Shown here: one piece after another, positions 44,834 to 56,490 of the stretch
Numbering within the stretch: the first letter of the stretch is position 1
Layout of the letters: every line of letters starts with the position of its first letter
Source of the DNA: Guillardia theta CCMP2712
Taxonomy: Eukaryota; Cryptophyceae; Pyrenomonadales; Geminigeraceae
Reading direction: 5' to 3'
NCBI RefSeq assembly: GCF_000315625.1
Contig: NW_005434668.1
Location: forward strand, 1,034,981-1,098,980
DNA: 64,000 nucleotides
Program-made: the position numbers and the translations under genes
The notes under the pieces: model-generated
Told to the model about the DNA's origin: nothing
What the model saw: the letters and a program-made list of their open reading frames with translations, nothing else
The model's database searches: none

Positions 44834-47404
44834 TCACATCACGAGCAAGTCTTGCTCGGCAACCGGCTCCCGGACAAGCGTAGTCTGTCCTTGTTTGATC
44901 GCCGTTGGGATTGGCCGGAGTTTCGGAGGAGGAAAGGCCAGGGCCGAGATGAGTCTGAGAAGAAAGTCGATAAGTAGAGTAAGGAAAGGAATATTGACAG
45001 TCTGACCTGTAAGACCTCGTACTTGGCCCTTAAGTTTGCAGTGGCATAAAGCTCTGTGCAGTTTGGAGAGAGAGGACAGGAGATAAACACTGCAGCAGAC
45101 TGCTGTCAGGATGACGCCAGTCCCTTCCCCTTCACCTTGCTGGACCCCACCCCCCCTTCCCCCCCCCCCGAGCACAGACATACCGTCGCAGTATTTGTCT
45201 TGAAGGCCCCATGAGTCAAACCCTCCTGCCATTGCAAAAACTTCACGCTAAGGGGGCGAATCATGTTTCGAAACCTTGGTATCTCTCGAATAGATAAATC
45301 TCATCACTCCACCCTGGAAGGTATCTTTACCATGACAGCAAGGTTCAGTGCTGTTTGTCGCATACCGTGCTCCGAATAATCGCAATAACATATCGAGATC
45401 CCTGTTGCTGGGCTGCACGACAATCATCAAATTCTTTGCAAACATCCTGCAAGATCGGAGGGACCTCAAAGGAGTGTAACACTTGCGATCGATGCAGGAG
45501 GAGCGAGAAACTGTTAGGCAAACGCTGAGATCCCCTGAACGATTGTAGCAAGGGCCGAGGAACACATGCTGGTGTTGCTTCTGGTCAGAACAAAAGAGTG
45601 GGGACTGTAGTTTTCTTACTCGTCCAAACATTGTGTCCTCGATCTCATCCATGGCCGAAACTTTCTGCACAATCGTCAGCCATCACCCCACAGCTGCTGA
45701 CGATACGCGCACCTGGGACTGTCCGACGTAGTCACTTTCATTCCTGCCAGAGGAGGACAAGTTCTTGGTCTAGACATGAGAAGGTCAAGCACATTGAGAA
45801 TGTTTCGCATCCATGACTGAGACCTGAGGGAAAGAATCATCACCAGCCCTGTTGCTGTACAGGTACACGCTGCCATGCCTACAAGCCAACCATTGAGCTG
45901 ATAACTAACTGTGTCAAGGTAGATAACCTGTGCCGGTCGTAACCTTCTCCTAAGATACCAGCGGTCGAGTCCATGTACGCTCCAACAGCGACAACTGCAT
46001 GGGAGCCTGGACAGTGCGGAAGGGTGAGGAGGACGCGGCCAAACCCTCCAGCTCTCACAAGGATCCTTGAGGTTGCACCAGGCATACCCAGTGACAGGAT
46101 CAGCGCGTCCACTGAGACCATCCGACCAGGCGAGCTCCCCTAAGTCATTGCAGCAACTGCGACCTCAATCAGAGCAGCCAAGTTTCTTAACGCTCAAATT
46201 GACCCGAGTATCGACACAGAGTTGCCGAAGTTGTCCATGTCCCTGTGGCACGTCCAGTCCCCTGCATCTACAGCGTTACCCCAGCTGCAACCTCAACCCC
46301 ACACATCAGAATACCTGCCTTCCCCGTCGTTGACAGAGGGGAGGCGCACCACGACGGAGCTGCGGCTCCTTCCGGCTCAGGCACAAGTTCCTGATGCAGG
46401 TTCAGCTGTGTAGCCTGCGAGGGCGATCGACCTTTAGCAGTTCCCATCCTGCACACTGGTGTGTGGAAGGATTGACGCTGGAGCAGCGGAAGAGGAAGGC
46501 CATTCCCGCTGACCACTCTCGAGCGTTTCTTCCGTTGCATTGGGGACAGCCGATCACGAGGTAACGCCCCGAGATCGCGACGCTGGTTGTCATGGCAGCA
46601 TCAAGGGTTAACAACAAAAATGCAACTGACCTTGTCCCAAAGTGTTCATATCCTTCAACAGTGTACGATGTGTTCTCTAAACTGAAAGAACTGACAAGAC
46701 CCCAGTTATCCTCCCCTCCAATGTTCTTCTGATACACAAACGCCATCTAGCAATGATGTCAACAGCGCTCACAAGGTTGAGTATACGTACCCCCGACTCC
46801 GAGGCGTTGCCAGCTGTCTTGAGAGGGGCCCCGACCAGGACGACGTTCATCATGTCATCCACGGAAACAGCTGAGCCAAACCTCTGACCCGCCTCTCTGT
46901 CCGGAGGAAAGATTTGATTTCTCTGACCCCACCACCTACATGGACCGGAGGTGAGACGAGCAAGACCAAGAGCGCCTGCCATGCCCACCTGCTGCCGTCT
47001 CGGTATCCCGTCTCGTTGTATCCTCCCACTAACTCGTCCACATAATCTCTTGCAAAGATATACACAGCTCCCGATCCTCGTCCTGAAACGTTGCAGTCTC
47101 CCGCCACCAGTGGCATGGAGCATGGAGCATAATCTGCTCCGATGAAGGCAAGGTCTGCCGTGAGGGCTACGCTCCTACCGAACCTGTCTCCTTCACTGCC
47201 ATCCTTGGCCTGCAGGATCCGATCGAACTGGCTGAGCGATCGATCGACTTGCGAGAGGTCGGCAAAGGTCTCTACGTGGACCACAGCAAGGAGCCCCAGG
47301 AGGAGCAAGAGGAGCGGACGGATGTGCGGCCGTGAGGTGCGGGGAGGAGGGGGAGGAGGCTTGCTAGGGGAACGACAAACGGCGAAAGGCAATGCAAGCA
47401 CCAT
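44834..47404 (-). CDS. FG-GAP (integrin-alpha-like beta-propeller) membrane protein
   Basis: Type I surface protein. Exon 1 (47404-46989) encodes a Pro-rich lead, a hydrophobic signal (RPLLLLLLGLLAVVHV) and the first repeat, GDRFGRSVALTADLAFIGAD followed by GSGAVYIFARD. Exon 2 (46935-46791) continues with QRFGSAVSVDDMMNVVLVGA, exon 3 (46746-46631) with SGMAFVYQKN and EHFGT, and the exon from 46582 with SVAISGRYLVIGCPQ. More repeats follow: GGFGRVLLTLPHCPGSHAVV (46.05 kb), GSVYLYSNRAG (45.85 kb) and LDMLLRLFGA (45.4 kb). Near 45.1 kb a helix (GVILTAVCCSVYLLSSL) is followed by a basic cytosolic stretch, ending at 44834. These FG-GAP units build integrin-alpha-type beta-propellers. Exons below 46.5 kb were not all joined. 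Confidence 0.75.
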
Positions 47405-47870
47405 GGATCATGGCGTCGTTGACTGCTTTTTTGTCTTTGACTTTTTTTTTTAGGAGCAAACGTCATGTTTAAATAGGCGTGTAGAGATTGGGAGGGGAAG
47501 ACAAGGTAGAAGGGATGGAGCGAGGAGAGGATTCATGCTGAAAGCTTGCAGGGGGAGGGAGGGGAGGAACAAGCCTCACAAGCAGTGCCTGCTATACTGC
47601 TATTCTCTGATAATCCTGACAGATTGGAATGAGATTCAGAGTTTATATCGAAACAAGATCCAGTATGAGAAGTACACAGTTACAGATGAATTCATAAATT
47701 TTCATCTGGACCAGATTAAGAGGAGGGGCAGGAGGAGGAGATTGGGAAGGAGGAGGAGAATGGGAAGGAGGAGGAGGATGGGAAGGAGGAGGAGGAGTAC
47801 GAGAGAGGGTTTTTTTAGTGACGTCTTAGAAGCATCTGATTTTCCATTACCCGCAGGTGTTGTCATTGCA
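47405..47870. other. intergenic region with GGGAAGGAGGAG minisatellite
   Basis: Contains a 12- to 15-bp imperfect tandem repeat of GGGAAGGAGGAGGA at about 47730-47800. The open frame across it is Arg/Gly low complexity and is not called as a gene. Confidence 0.6.
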
Positions 47871-48913
47871 CTTGCAAGGCTGTAGATGATGGAGGGGATG
47901 GGGAACGAGAAGGAGAGATTTTGTCTCCTTCAAGGCAGCGGGGACAACAAGGTTGCACTGGCGATGTTGTACACAATGAGCTGACCAAGTGAAACAGGCT
48001 ATCAGGTTGAACGACAACTTTCCATTCACCTTTGGAAGAGATCGATGCAACAGGTACAGTCAGATTCACATGTCAAGGAATCACATGGATGCAGTTTACA
48101 GATCAGAGATCGATCGATCTCGAAACAACATCTCACAGTTTCATGGGCGTCATATTTTGACATGAATGAGAAGAGTGGCTTTGTGTTACAGGTATGAATG
48201 GTGCGCAAATCAATGAGCTGCATGAAAGTATCTGTAACAGGATCATTCAAGAAATGGCACTTGGTTGAGGCGAGGAGAGAAAACGATCTTGCTTCGAAGA
48301 ACTCGGATACTGTTGCAGGCATGTTTTCGTTGTCAGGGGAAACATGATTGACAATGCTGTTCAGGAAAATGACATCTTCTCTACTGCCAACATCTTTGCC
48401 ACACCCAACATAGATGAGGTTGATCTGAATGTTCTATGATCAACTCGCTGGGAATGAAGGCTTTGCCAGAAAGAAAACAACTCAAACATGAAATATCAGA
48501 GCCATGAGATCTTCACTTTCAAGGTTGAATGTTATCAAACTTAAGGGATTGTCTGAATTATTGCAGGCGGTTGATTCATACAGTGTGAGTTCTTCTGGAC
48601 CAGCAGGAATCAAGACAGGGGTGGACAACAAGGCAAGAGAGACACGGTGAATGCAATCATGCTGATTAGTTCCTTTCTCGTGACTGACATTGATGTCCAG
48701 CACCTCTGATAGAGAAATCGTCTTCAAGCGGAGAATTCCTCTTTCATCTTTGAGAGACCGCAATGACTCAGTCTTCAGCGACATTCCCCCTCCACCACCA
48801 CGACCAGATACTCCGCTAGGATAGGACTTTCTCCTCCTCTTCTCTCAATGTGCAGAAACCTTTCCTGAGCACGAGTCGTCTCTCCCCCTCCCTCCCTCCC
48901 TCTCCCCCTCCCT

Positions 48914-48977
<64 letters not shown>

Positions 48978-51120
48978 AACCAACTTCATTGTCACGAGTC
49001 CTCTGACTCGAAAAGCCACTGAGAATCGGACTTGTCGTCTTCATCGATGACTGTCCTCCACCTGCTGATAGTCAGTCGGACAACAGCTGGACTCTGACAT
49101 CACCTTGAGTCGAACAAGTAGGTGTCAGTGTCATCAGAGAAGAACAAACAGCCGAGACAAACATCCTTCCTGGCCAGCAGCTGGGGAAGTTTCTCTGCGG
49201 CTTCCAAGGCCGCGATTCTCCTGCAAGCACGGTCAGCACCTGGGCGAGAGTTGGGAGGAGCTCTCCAACTTCTTCTCAGCCTCTGCCGAGCTGCTGGCAT
49301 GGGACGCTCTCGAGGGTTTGCTCGGGGAGAAGAGGGAGATAAGTCCCCCGAGCATCAAGTCTCCGATCTGTCGCTTCCTCACCTCACACCCCAGGACAAG
49401 TTCAGAACTTACCGAAGGCTCTTGCCGCTTCTGCTCCTTGTCCTCCTTGGACTTTGCGGCCGGCTCCAAGTCGACCTGCTTGTTCTTTGTGTCCTCAGGC
49501 ACATTCAAGTCCCCACGGAACTGCTCGCAGAAAGCGCAGGAGCACGGCATGTCTGCTGTTTGACTGGGACGAGGGAGGAGCACAGCGTAGCGATAGAGGA
49601 GATTCTGACGGACAGGACGAGCCAGAACAAGTTCGACATGCTTGCTTGTCGGCTGTAAGATCTTTGAGCAAACAACTTCCAGGTCTTCCTGCTGGATGTT
49701 AGCTCCTGTGCGAACCCGTCACTATCTGACGAGTCAACAAGTTCTAAGTTCTCGAACCGTCGACCGCCATGAGCTCATCGCCGACGTGAATGCAGGAGGC
49801 TCGAGAAGCTGTTCCCTCCGAATCGAAGGCCTTGATGGTAATCTTCTTTGACTTCGAGCCCTGGGCAAGCTGAGAATCTTCATGTTCACATAGCAATCTT
49901 CGTTTACCTGATCGAACACCAATCCCAGCTGCTTGCCGGAGTTGACGAAGGCAACTACTTCCACCTCCTTGGAGAACTGCGAAATCATTCGGTTGTTCCT
50001 CTCCTCCTCTCTCCAGTCCTGTCCGTTCCTTGACGATTCGTGTGACTCGTCCTGCTCCTCCCCTTGGCTGTTCTCCCTGCTCAGCTTCCCCTCCCTCGCT
50101 GAAGCTGCAGCCGGTCGGTCCGATCCTTCCGATGCAGCATCCTCGGCAGGACTTTGCTCGCGGACAGGACGAGGAAGAACGACGGAGATCTCTCGGTCGC
50201 TCGACTTCCTGTAGAACTCGAGGACGACTGGTACCAACAATCAGCTGCGAGGATTTCTATCAGCGAGTCAGGCACAACCTTCACTGATCGCTGACGACTG
50301 CTGGTCCGGCGGGAGCTCCATGCTGCCGCTATACTCCATCCCTCTCACTATCCTCACTGAGTAGCAGCCCTTCCAGCACTTGACAGCCTCAGTCTCCATG
50401 CCTCTACTGATTGTGGTCACTTACCCGTTCAACGCCGGAGTTGTAAGCCTTGCTGTCCAGAACCCCATCCTTCCGCAGGCTCTCAAGTTTCTTCAGCTCT
50501 TGACGGATCTCCTCGGCCTTCTCGTGATGCTTGTATGATACGCACCCGGACGAGACTCGCTCTAGCCACAGCTCTACCGACGAGCCCTCCTCCCCGACAA
50601 CGAACTTCACTATCTCACTTACCGGAAGGTCTGCGACCAACGCCTGCCAAGCTGTCGCTCACCCTCCTTCTCCTCCATCAGCAACAAACCTGGTCGATGG
50701 CGACGAGGCAGTCGCCTTCACGTATCGCATGAGATCGCGCAGCTGGGCCGTTGGGGTGGATGTAAGTGACGAGATGAGGAGGGTCGTCAAGGATGGTCAG
50801 TCCGATGCCGCATGGCTTGCCGGACCTCTGCTGGGCGACAGAAGGAGACATGGCGCCAACAGGCTTGAAGGACTTCATGACGGGCTCTTGCTCTATCCCC
50901 TTGGTAATGAGCTCCGTGACTTCGCTGACTGTCATGCCGCCTACTCCCCTCCCATCCACCCTGATCAGCTCATCCCCGACCAGGAGTTTGCCGCAGGCAT
51001 GTGCGCTTCCTCCTGGAACGAGCCCCTTGATGGCTCTGTTCTGGTCGAGCAAGATTCCAAGGTTCTTCCCGTTCTTCATCTTTGCATCACACTCTTTCAA
51101 ATTCTTTTCAAATTTTGAGC
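47870..51120 (-). CDS. multi-PDZ-domain protein, 3' half poorly resolved
   Basis: Probable scaffold protein. The region 51120-50690 encodes two PDZ domains in one exon: the first has NLGILLDQNRAIKGLVPGGS and VGDELIRVDGRGVGGMTVSE, the second CGIGLTILDDPPHLVTYIHP, ending AIDQ at a donor. The next exon (about 50640-50420) completes it with VADLPVSEIVKFVV and a coiled coil (KAEEIRQELKKLESLRKDGV). A third PDZ-like segment follows at 50.0-49.75 kb: QLGLVFDQVNEDCYVNMK, then KITIKAFDSEGTASRAS and VGDELMAVDG. Further islands are EPAAKSKEDKEQKRQEPS (49.45 kb), RIAALEAAEKLPQLLARKD (49.2 kb) and a beta-rich PH-like stretch at 48.5-48.75 kb (RGILRLKTISLSEVLDINV). Whether those last islands belong to the same gene is uncertain, and the true start lies upstream of 51.1 kb or at 51100. 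Confidence 0.65.
48915..48975. repeat. (TC)n microsatellite
   Basis: About 24 TC dinucleotides preceded by CCCTCC units, within a probable intron of the PDZ gene. Confidence 0.95.
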
Positions 51121-51199
51121 ATCTCTGCAGGCCGAGAGCAGATCAGAGTGAGCAACATCTCTGGTGGAGGGTCAAGGCCGACAGAGACTTGAAGATGAC

Positions 51200-52053
51200 G
51201 CTGTCTGTTCCCTCCTCCTCCTCCTCCTCCTCCTTAAATCTCCGACACCACCACAAGCTCCACGCCTGGGCGATGCTTGGTCATACGGAACGCCATCGGA
51301 GGTACCAAATTTCACTCAACATGGAAGATTGAAGGACAGCAACAAAACTCGATGAAATATTTAACAAGACACCACAAATGCAACTAGTCTGATAAGTCTA
51401 CAAGACTCTGAGGCCGGCCTGGATCGATTGACCCCGACCGGCGGGCCGGCGGCGGCGGGCCGGGTCAACAGCGGCCGCTGAGTCACCCGGAAGATTTTTC
51501 CTTCAACCGGGGTGACCATGACCAAGCTCAGTCAAGACCGGCACTGGGCATGCCTGCAGTGCGAGTCAATCCGAGTACCTTGACGGGGCGGCTGACCGTA
51601 TCGGACTCTCAGCGGCGAACCGGTACGGTAGCCCGGCATGGTAGCCCGGCTCTTAAACTGGTCATAGTGGGGATGAGGGCTTCTGCTTGCTTCAAGCATG
51701 CTTGGCTATCTGAACTTTTTTGACGGACAGGAGGAGGAGGAGGAGGAGGAGGAGGAGGAGGAGGAGGAGGAGGGTGATGCTGCAGTGAAGTAGATGCTCA
51801 GGTCGATTTGATGCAGGAGAGAAGTGTTCAGGCAGGAGATGATTTCTCAATCATGTCTCGAGGCAGGACAAAACAACTTGATCGCGGGTCCAGTCCCTGG
51901 TTCACGAACTTGCAAGCTGGTCAGGAGGTTCTTTCTGGACACCTCTGGATCTCTCAGACCGCTCGCAAGAGCAGAGCAAGTAACGGTGTTGAGTAGCTCA
52001 CTGAGGGGGAAGGGATCCTTGTTGACTTGTTTGATTGTTTGTTGACGGACAGC
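51200..52053. other. intergenic region: GC-rich island and GAG repeat
   Basis: A GC-rich island at about 51410-51660 (GACCGGCGGGCCGGCGGCGGCGG type words) is followed by a (GAG)n run at about 51729-51772. No gene was supported; it lies between divergent PDZ and SFSWAP genes and probably holds both promoters. Confidence 0.6.
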
Positions 52054-54305
52054 ATGTCTCGATGGAGCTCATCCCGATCGAAGCCTCCTGTTCCCCTGTT
52101 CTCTCATAGTTCGACATCTCAACTCATCAACACAATGGTGAAATCTGAACTTTTCCAATCACTGCAGTCGCTGATGTCCTTACAGGAGAGGTTTGAGGAC
52201 TTGCAAGTGGTAGGGTACAGGTCAGGAGCCACTGATATGTGGAGCTCTGTACTTACATGTAGTCAGTTGCGACATCTACGATGATCCACAAACAGCCTTG
52301 CGACTCGAGAAGGAAGAGCATCTCCTGTTGTGGATGGAGAACAAGGAGGAGAACCTTTGGATCGATAGATATGACGCTAGGTTGTTACTTGAAGATCGAA
52401 ACTTATTTGCAAAGTGAGACTTGGAATTAACGACTGGAAGTGTACTTGTGATGACTGTACAACAGGTCTAACAGCAAGATCTCTGCACTGTCCACAAAGG
52501 AGGTTGAAGAAGAGGATATGATAGACGAGGAAAGATATCGAGATCTCCCTCCTGGCGATGGGAGTGAAATCTTTGACACCCCTAAAGTCGTCGAGAAGGA
52601 GGAGCCTGAACCGATCCAAGATGCCGAGAGGACGCAGAGCAAGGGCAACGAGTACGGAAGAGTTCACTTCTCTTTCTCTGATCCTCAACCCAAACCCGAA
52701 GTCATCACTCCTGTCCCTGAGGAGATCGCCAAGTTCGCTGCTGGCTGGTTGACGGACCTGCCTCCTGGTAGTATGCTTCCACGAACCTACAAACAGCACC
52801 AGGTAGATCCTCCTGCTGCTCAGTCACAGCTCCATGATGGCTGTGATGCTTGTTGGGTACATGTCTGAGGAAGACTCTGAATGATTGTCAGGTCATTGAG
52901 CACACGGCGAAATTCGTTCTCAAGCAGGGTACAAAGATGGAGGCGATGTTGAAAGTGAAGCATGGTGGGAGCCCCGCATTTCAATTCCTGCTGATCGACA
53001 ATCCTCTTCAAAAGTACTACAAGGCTGTTCTCTCCTACCTCCGAGTTTGTCCTGAAGCGGCTGAACTGCCGACCCTTCTCCCGTCAGTGTCGTCGGACGT
53101 TACCAATGCCGAGAATGTTAGTGAGAGTTCCAGTGCAGGAGCTCAGAGGGAAGAGAAGGAAGAATCGAATGCCAAGGGTGAACCGAAAGAGCCGAGCAAG
53201 AAGCCGGCGGAAACAATCATCCATACCAGCTCGACCAGCGCTGCGGCAACTCAAAGTCAACTCGATCTGGCGAGCAGCTCAAAGCCGACCGAGCCCTCAA
53301 GGCCGCCTGAAGAGATTTACAAGACGATAGAGAAGCTGGTAGAATGGATCAGGAAGAGTGGCATCGAGTTCGAGGCTAAGGTGAAACCTCATCTCCCTCT
53401 CCCTTCTTGATCCTGTTGGTGTTGTAGGTGAGGGAGAAACAGAAAGGTGACCCCCGATTCGACTTCCTCTTACCCTGGAACCCTTACAACGCTTACTACC
53501 GCTATCGACTTTCAAGCGTGATGGCAGAGAGCAGCTTGTCGTCAACGAACGGGAACGAGAAGAACAAGACTGAAGGAGCTTCGCAGCCGACTAGGCAAGA
53601 CAGCCAAGACGAGGACCCGCATAAGATCACGACAGTAGAAGCGATCACGAGCTTCGGTGGCGAAAGTCAGTCAGCATCAGCGGCTGTGGTGGACAAGGAA
53701 GGGGCTGCAGGAGAAAAAGAGGATGAGCAGAGCGAGCAAAAGAAGGAGGAAAACCTGACGCCAGCTGAAAAGAAAGCGCTGAGGCTGCAGAAAGCGAAGA
53801 TGATGGCGAAGCAGTTCGAGGAGAAGCTGAGAAGCAGCGGACTCATGTCGGGCTCGCCGAATTCCGACATGTCCAGCAGCAAGGAAGGAGATGAGGAAGT
53901 GAAGCAGCTGGACGAGGAAGGTACAGGGCAAGACACCAATGCAAACAGAGCAAGGTGTCAGTGTGAGACTTTACACTGCTGCGTGTTCTGATGATGGGCG
54001 ATCAGCGATGAAGAAGCCAAGGATGAGGGGGAAATCGAGAGGCGAGTCTCTTTGCTCACACTCTTCTGAAGCTTCACTGTACTTACAATCGATGGAGCAG
54101 CGTCAAAGACGATGCTCAACGGAGTAGCAGGAGCCGGAGCAGGTCGTTGACTTGACTGCTTCTCCACTCTCCTTGCTATCACACGCCATCTCCTCTGATG
54201 TTTTTCAACAGAGGACGAGAATCTTCTGGCAGCAGGAAGGCGAGGAGAAGGTTTGGTTCACTTCCTCCGAATGCTCAGCTCATAACTGTATGCAGCAGAG
54301 ATGAC

Positions 54306-54350
<45 letters not shown>

Positions 54351-54560
54351 GGAAGCAGGAGCAGCAGTAGGAGCAGGAGCAGGCGAAGACACAGGAGTAG
54401 GAGCAAGAAACATAGGAGCAGAAGCAGGAGCAGGAAACATAGGAGCAGGAGCAGGAGCAGGAGCAGGGGGAAAAGAAGGAGCGGGGGTTTGAAGAGGAGC
54501 AGGAGCAGGAGCAGGAGTAGAGATCGATTGAGACGCAAGATTTTGAGAAGAGACATTAGA

Positions 54561-54604
<44 letters not shown>

Positions 54605-54851
54605 TGGCAGCGGTGATCTCAAGGAGGATGGGAAGGAAGAAGCCGTTCCCATCCAGGCGTTCGAGAGAGACTCTGGCAGGGACGAGCAGGGTCTGCTGAG
54701 GTCTGCTGCTCCTTCACCCTTGCCCTCCTCCTCTCACGGTACTGACAGGGACTCCTTCATCGCCAACATCAGCGCGAAGCTTAAGGAGACCTCTGCTGTC
54801 TCGGAGGACCTCCGAAGTCGTGTACGGGCCATGCTGGATGCTGGGCTATAA
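52054..54851 (+). CDS. SFSWAP: SWAP-type splicing regulator with two SURP domains and an RS tail
   Basis: Nuclear alternative-splicing regulator. Exons: 52054-52220, 52267-52413, 52466-52802, 52892-53380, 53428-53954, 54006-54041, 54101-54142, 54212-54250, 54299-54851, all phase-consistent, 778 aa. The N-terminal DRY-EERY domain is present ([45 protein letters not shown]). SURP1 is [20 protein letters not shown] with [18 protein letters not shown]2 is [20 protein letters not shown] with [21 protein letters not shown] Glu/Lys coiled coil precedes an RS domain of about 110 residues encoded by AGCAGG-type hexamers. The intron at 54042-54100 begins GC rather than GT. A 48-bp GT-AG segment (54251-54298) is in frame, so it could be retained without breaking the protein. 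Confidence 0.92.
54308..54602. repeat. (AGCAGG)n hexamer coding the RS domain
   Basis: AGCAGG units encode Ser-Arg in frame across three blocks (about 54308-54350, 54420-54465, 54555-54602) separated by diverged copies. It is the same hexamer that forms non-coding arrays elsewhere in the window. Confidence 0.9.
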
Positions 54852-54930
54852 GTGGAGAGGAGGAAGAGGAAAACCTCCTGGCCTCCCTCCAGCTGCCTAG
54901 AGGCGTGTAAATTCAAATTCAGCGATTTAT

Positions 54931-56145
54931 TCAGTTAGAGAAGCTCTCATGGTCTTTCAGTGCTGACTCCAACGCCTGATTGCTCTCCTGCATCGATTGT
55001 CTTAGGGATTTCTCCTCCCGATACGCCAGCCCCTCGCTCCCTGCCGCCGCTCCTCCCTTCGTCCGTGCCTTCCCCGCTGCCGCCTTCTTCGCAAGCCTCT
55101 TCACCGCAGCCTCTTTCACGTGCGCTGCGATCTTCGCCTGCGCCGAGGGCACATGTCCTCCTCTCCTCTTCGCCTGTACGGTTGTCGCGACGCCCTCAAG
55201 TTTCTTGGCAGGTCGAGGAGCAGAAGCAGCCGCCTGCTTTCCCTCCCCTTCCAGCACTGCCATGGCCTTCTTCGCCAGCATCGCTTCCTTCCAGTAGAGC
55301 GACGAGTGGTCGGCAAACGGCGACCCTTCCGAGCACAGGCTCGGCGATTTCACGCACTGCGAGCTCTTTGGGCAGAGGAAGAGAGAACAAGGGACACCTG
55401 CGGCAGCCGCTGCCTTCACCTCCTCCAGCTTGAACTCAGCAGGACCTGCGCTCGGAGCCGAGCACAAGGACGATCCCTCCGGATGATGCTCGCAGTCACA
55501 GACCTCACTCTCAGCACGGCAGTCCACAAGCTTGCGGTACACGCTCCCCGGCATCAGGAACGGGTTCCCCTCCGGGCACTCCATTGCGCTCCTGGAGCAG
55601 GATGCGCTGTACGGGCACAGGAAGCCTCCGCAGGAAGAGGGAATCTGTGCGAGCTTCTGTGGGCTAGCTGCAGTAGCGACGTTCTGGGTCTTGCCTTGGC
55701 GGATGTCGTCAGCAAGCAGCCCGACGAAGACTAGGGCACAGCACGTCGCGATGGTCAGAGCGACCTTCTCGATCCTCTTGTACTTGGGACTGAGAACTTC
55801 ATGCACCTCTCCCCCCACATGGAAGGCACCATAGCCTGCCGTCACTTCCTCCGACGTTGCCTGCGGCTGAACCTCCGGCGCCTTCCGCTCTTCGCTGATA
55901 CTCACCGCCATGGGCTCGACCGGAGCTCTCAACAAGTTGGACTGGACGCACATGTTGCTCACTTCCGCGCGGACATTGTCTCGCACGTACACGGGCTCCA
56001 CCCTGCGAGAGAGGAAGGAGTACCCCTCCTGAGACCCTCTGGCTGGTTCGGCTCGCCTTCCAAGGAGGCTGCTTCTACCCTCGCTTTCGCTGGTTAAGTA
56101 TTGATCGATCTCTTCGACCGACATGTTCAAGAAGCTTGATCGCAT
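54931..56145 (-). CDS. single-pass membrane protein with two Cys modules, unknown
   Basis: Intronless, 404 aa. No signal peptide; a cytosolic N-terminus of about 125 residues (SVEEIDQYLTSESEGRSSLL) leads to one TM helix (VALTIATCCALVFVGLLA). The outside part carries two related Cys modules: FLCPYSASCSRSAMECPEGN then PF, and FLCPKSSQCVKSPSLCSEGS then PF, each followed by a Tyr-containing helix. Between them lies a CDCEHHPEG segment. The C-terminal third is Ala/Lys-rich (KEAAVKRLAKKAAAGKART) like histone H1 tails. This implies a type II topology. No family was recognised. It converges on SFSWAP, 79 bp between stops. An upstream in-frame ATG choice (56145 or 56124) makes little difference. Confidence 0.75.
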   Translation of the reverse strand: MRSSFLNMSVEEIDQYLTSESEGRSSLLGRRAEPARGSQEGYSFLSRRVEPVYVRDNVRAEVSNMCVQSNLLRAPVEPMAVSISEERKAPEVQPQATSEEVTAGYGAFHVGGEVHEVLSPKYKRIEKVALTIATCCALVFVGLLADDIRQGKTQNVATAASPQKLAQIPSSCGGFLCPYSASCSRSAMECPEGNPFLMPGSVYRKLVDCRAESEVCDCEHHPEGSSLCSAPSAGPAEFKLEEVKAAAAAGVPCSLFLCPKSSQCVKSPSLCSEGSPFADHSSLYWKEAMLAKKAMAVLEGEGKQAAASAPRPAKKLEGVATTVQAKRRGGHVPSAQAKIAAHVKEAAVKRLAKKAAAGKARTKGGAAAGSEGLAYREEKSLRQSMQESNQALESALKDHESFSN

Positions 56146-56446
56146 GCTTTCAGTCTTCTCTCTCTCTACACGTGTGCGATTGTTCTCCTCCTACTCCCTC
56201 AACTGGTACATCTGGATTGGCATGTCAGTCCATCATCAAACACTCAAATATCGTTTCCCCTCCCCCCGACCCCACGCCTGTTTCCCACTAATTTCATCCC
56301 TATGGCCATGTATACTTCCATGTATCATAGCTCCTTCCTTCTCCTCTGTTTTGCTGTGCACCTCTCTCCTCCAACTTTAACCCTGCCAACATCCTTCTGT
56401 CCTGCTGTCACCACACCACCTCCTTTCGATCTTCTTCATCCTTTCT

Positions 56447-56490
<44 letters not shown>

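Noticed and set aside
47535-47885. 116-residue frame with Arg-rich repeat
   Set aside because: Arg/Gly stretch comes from the GGGAAGGAGGAG minisatellite; no domain.
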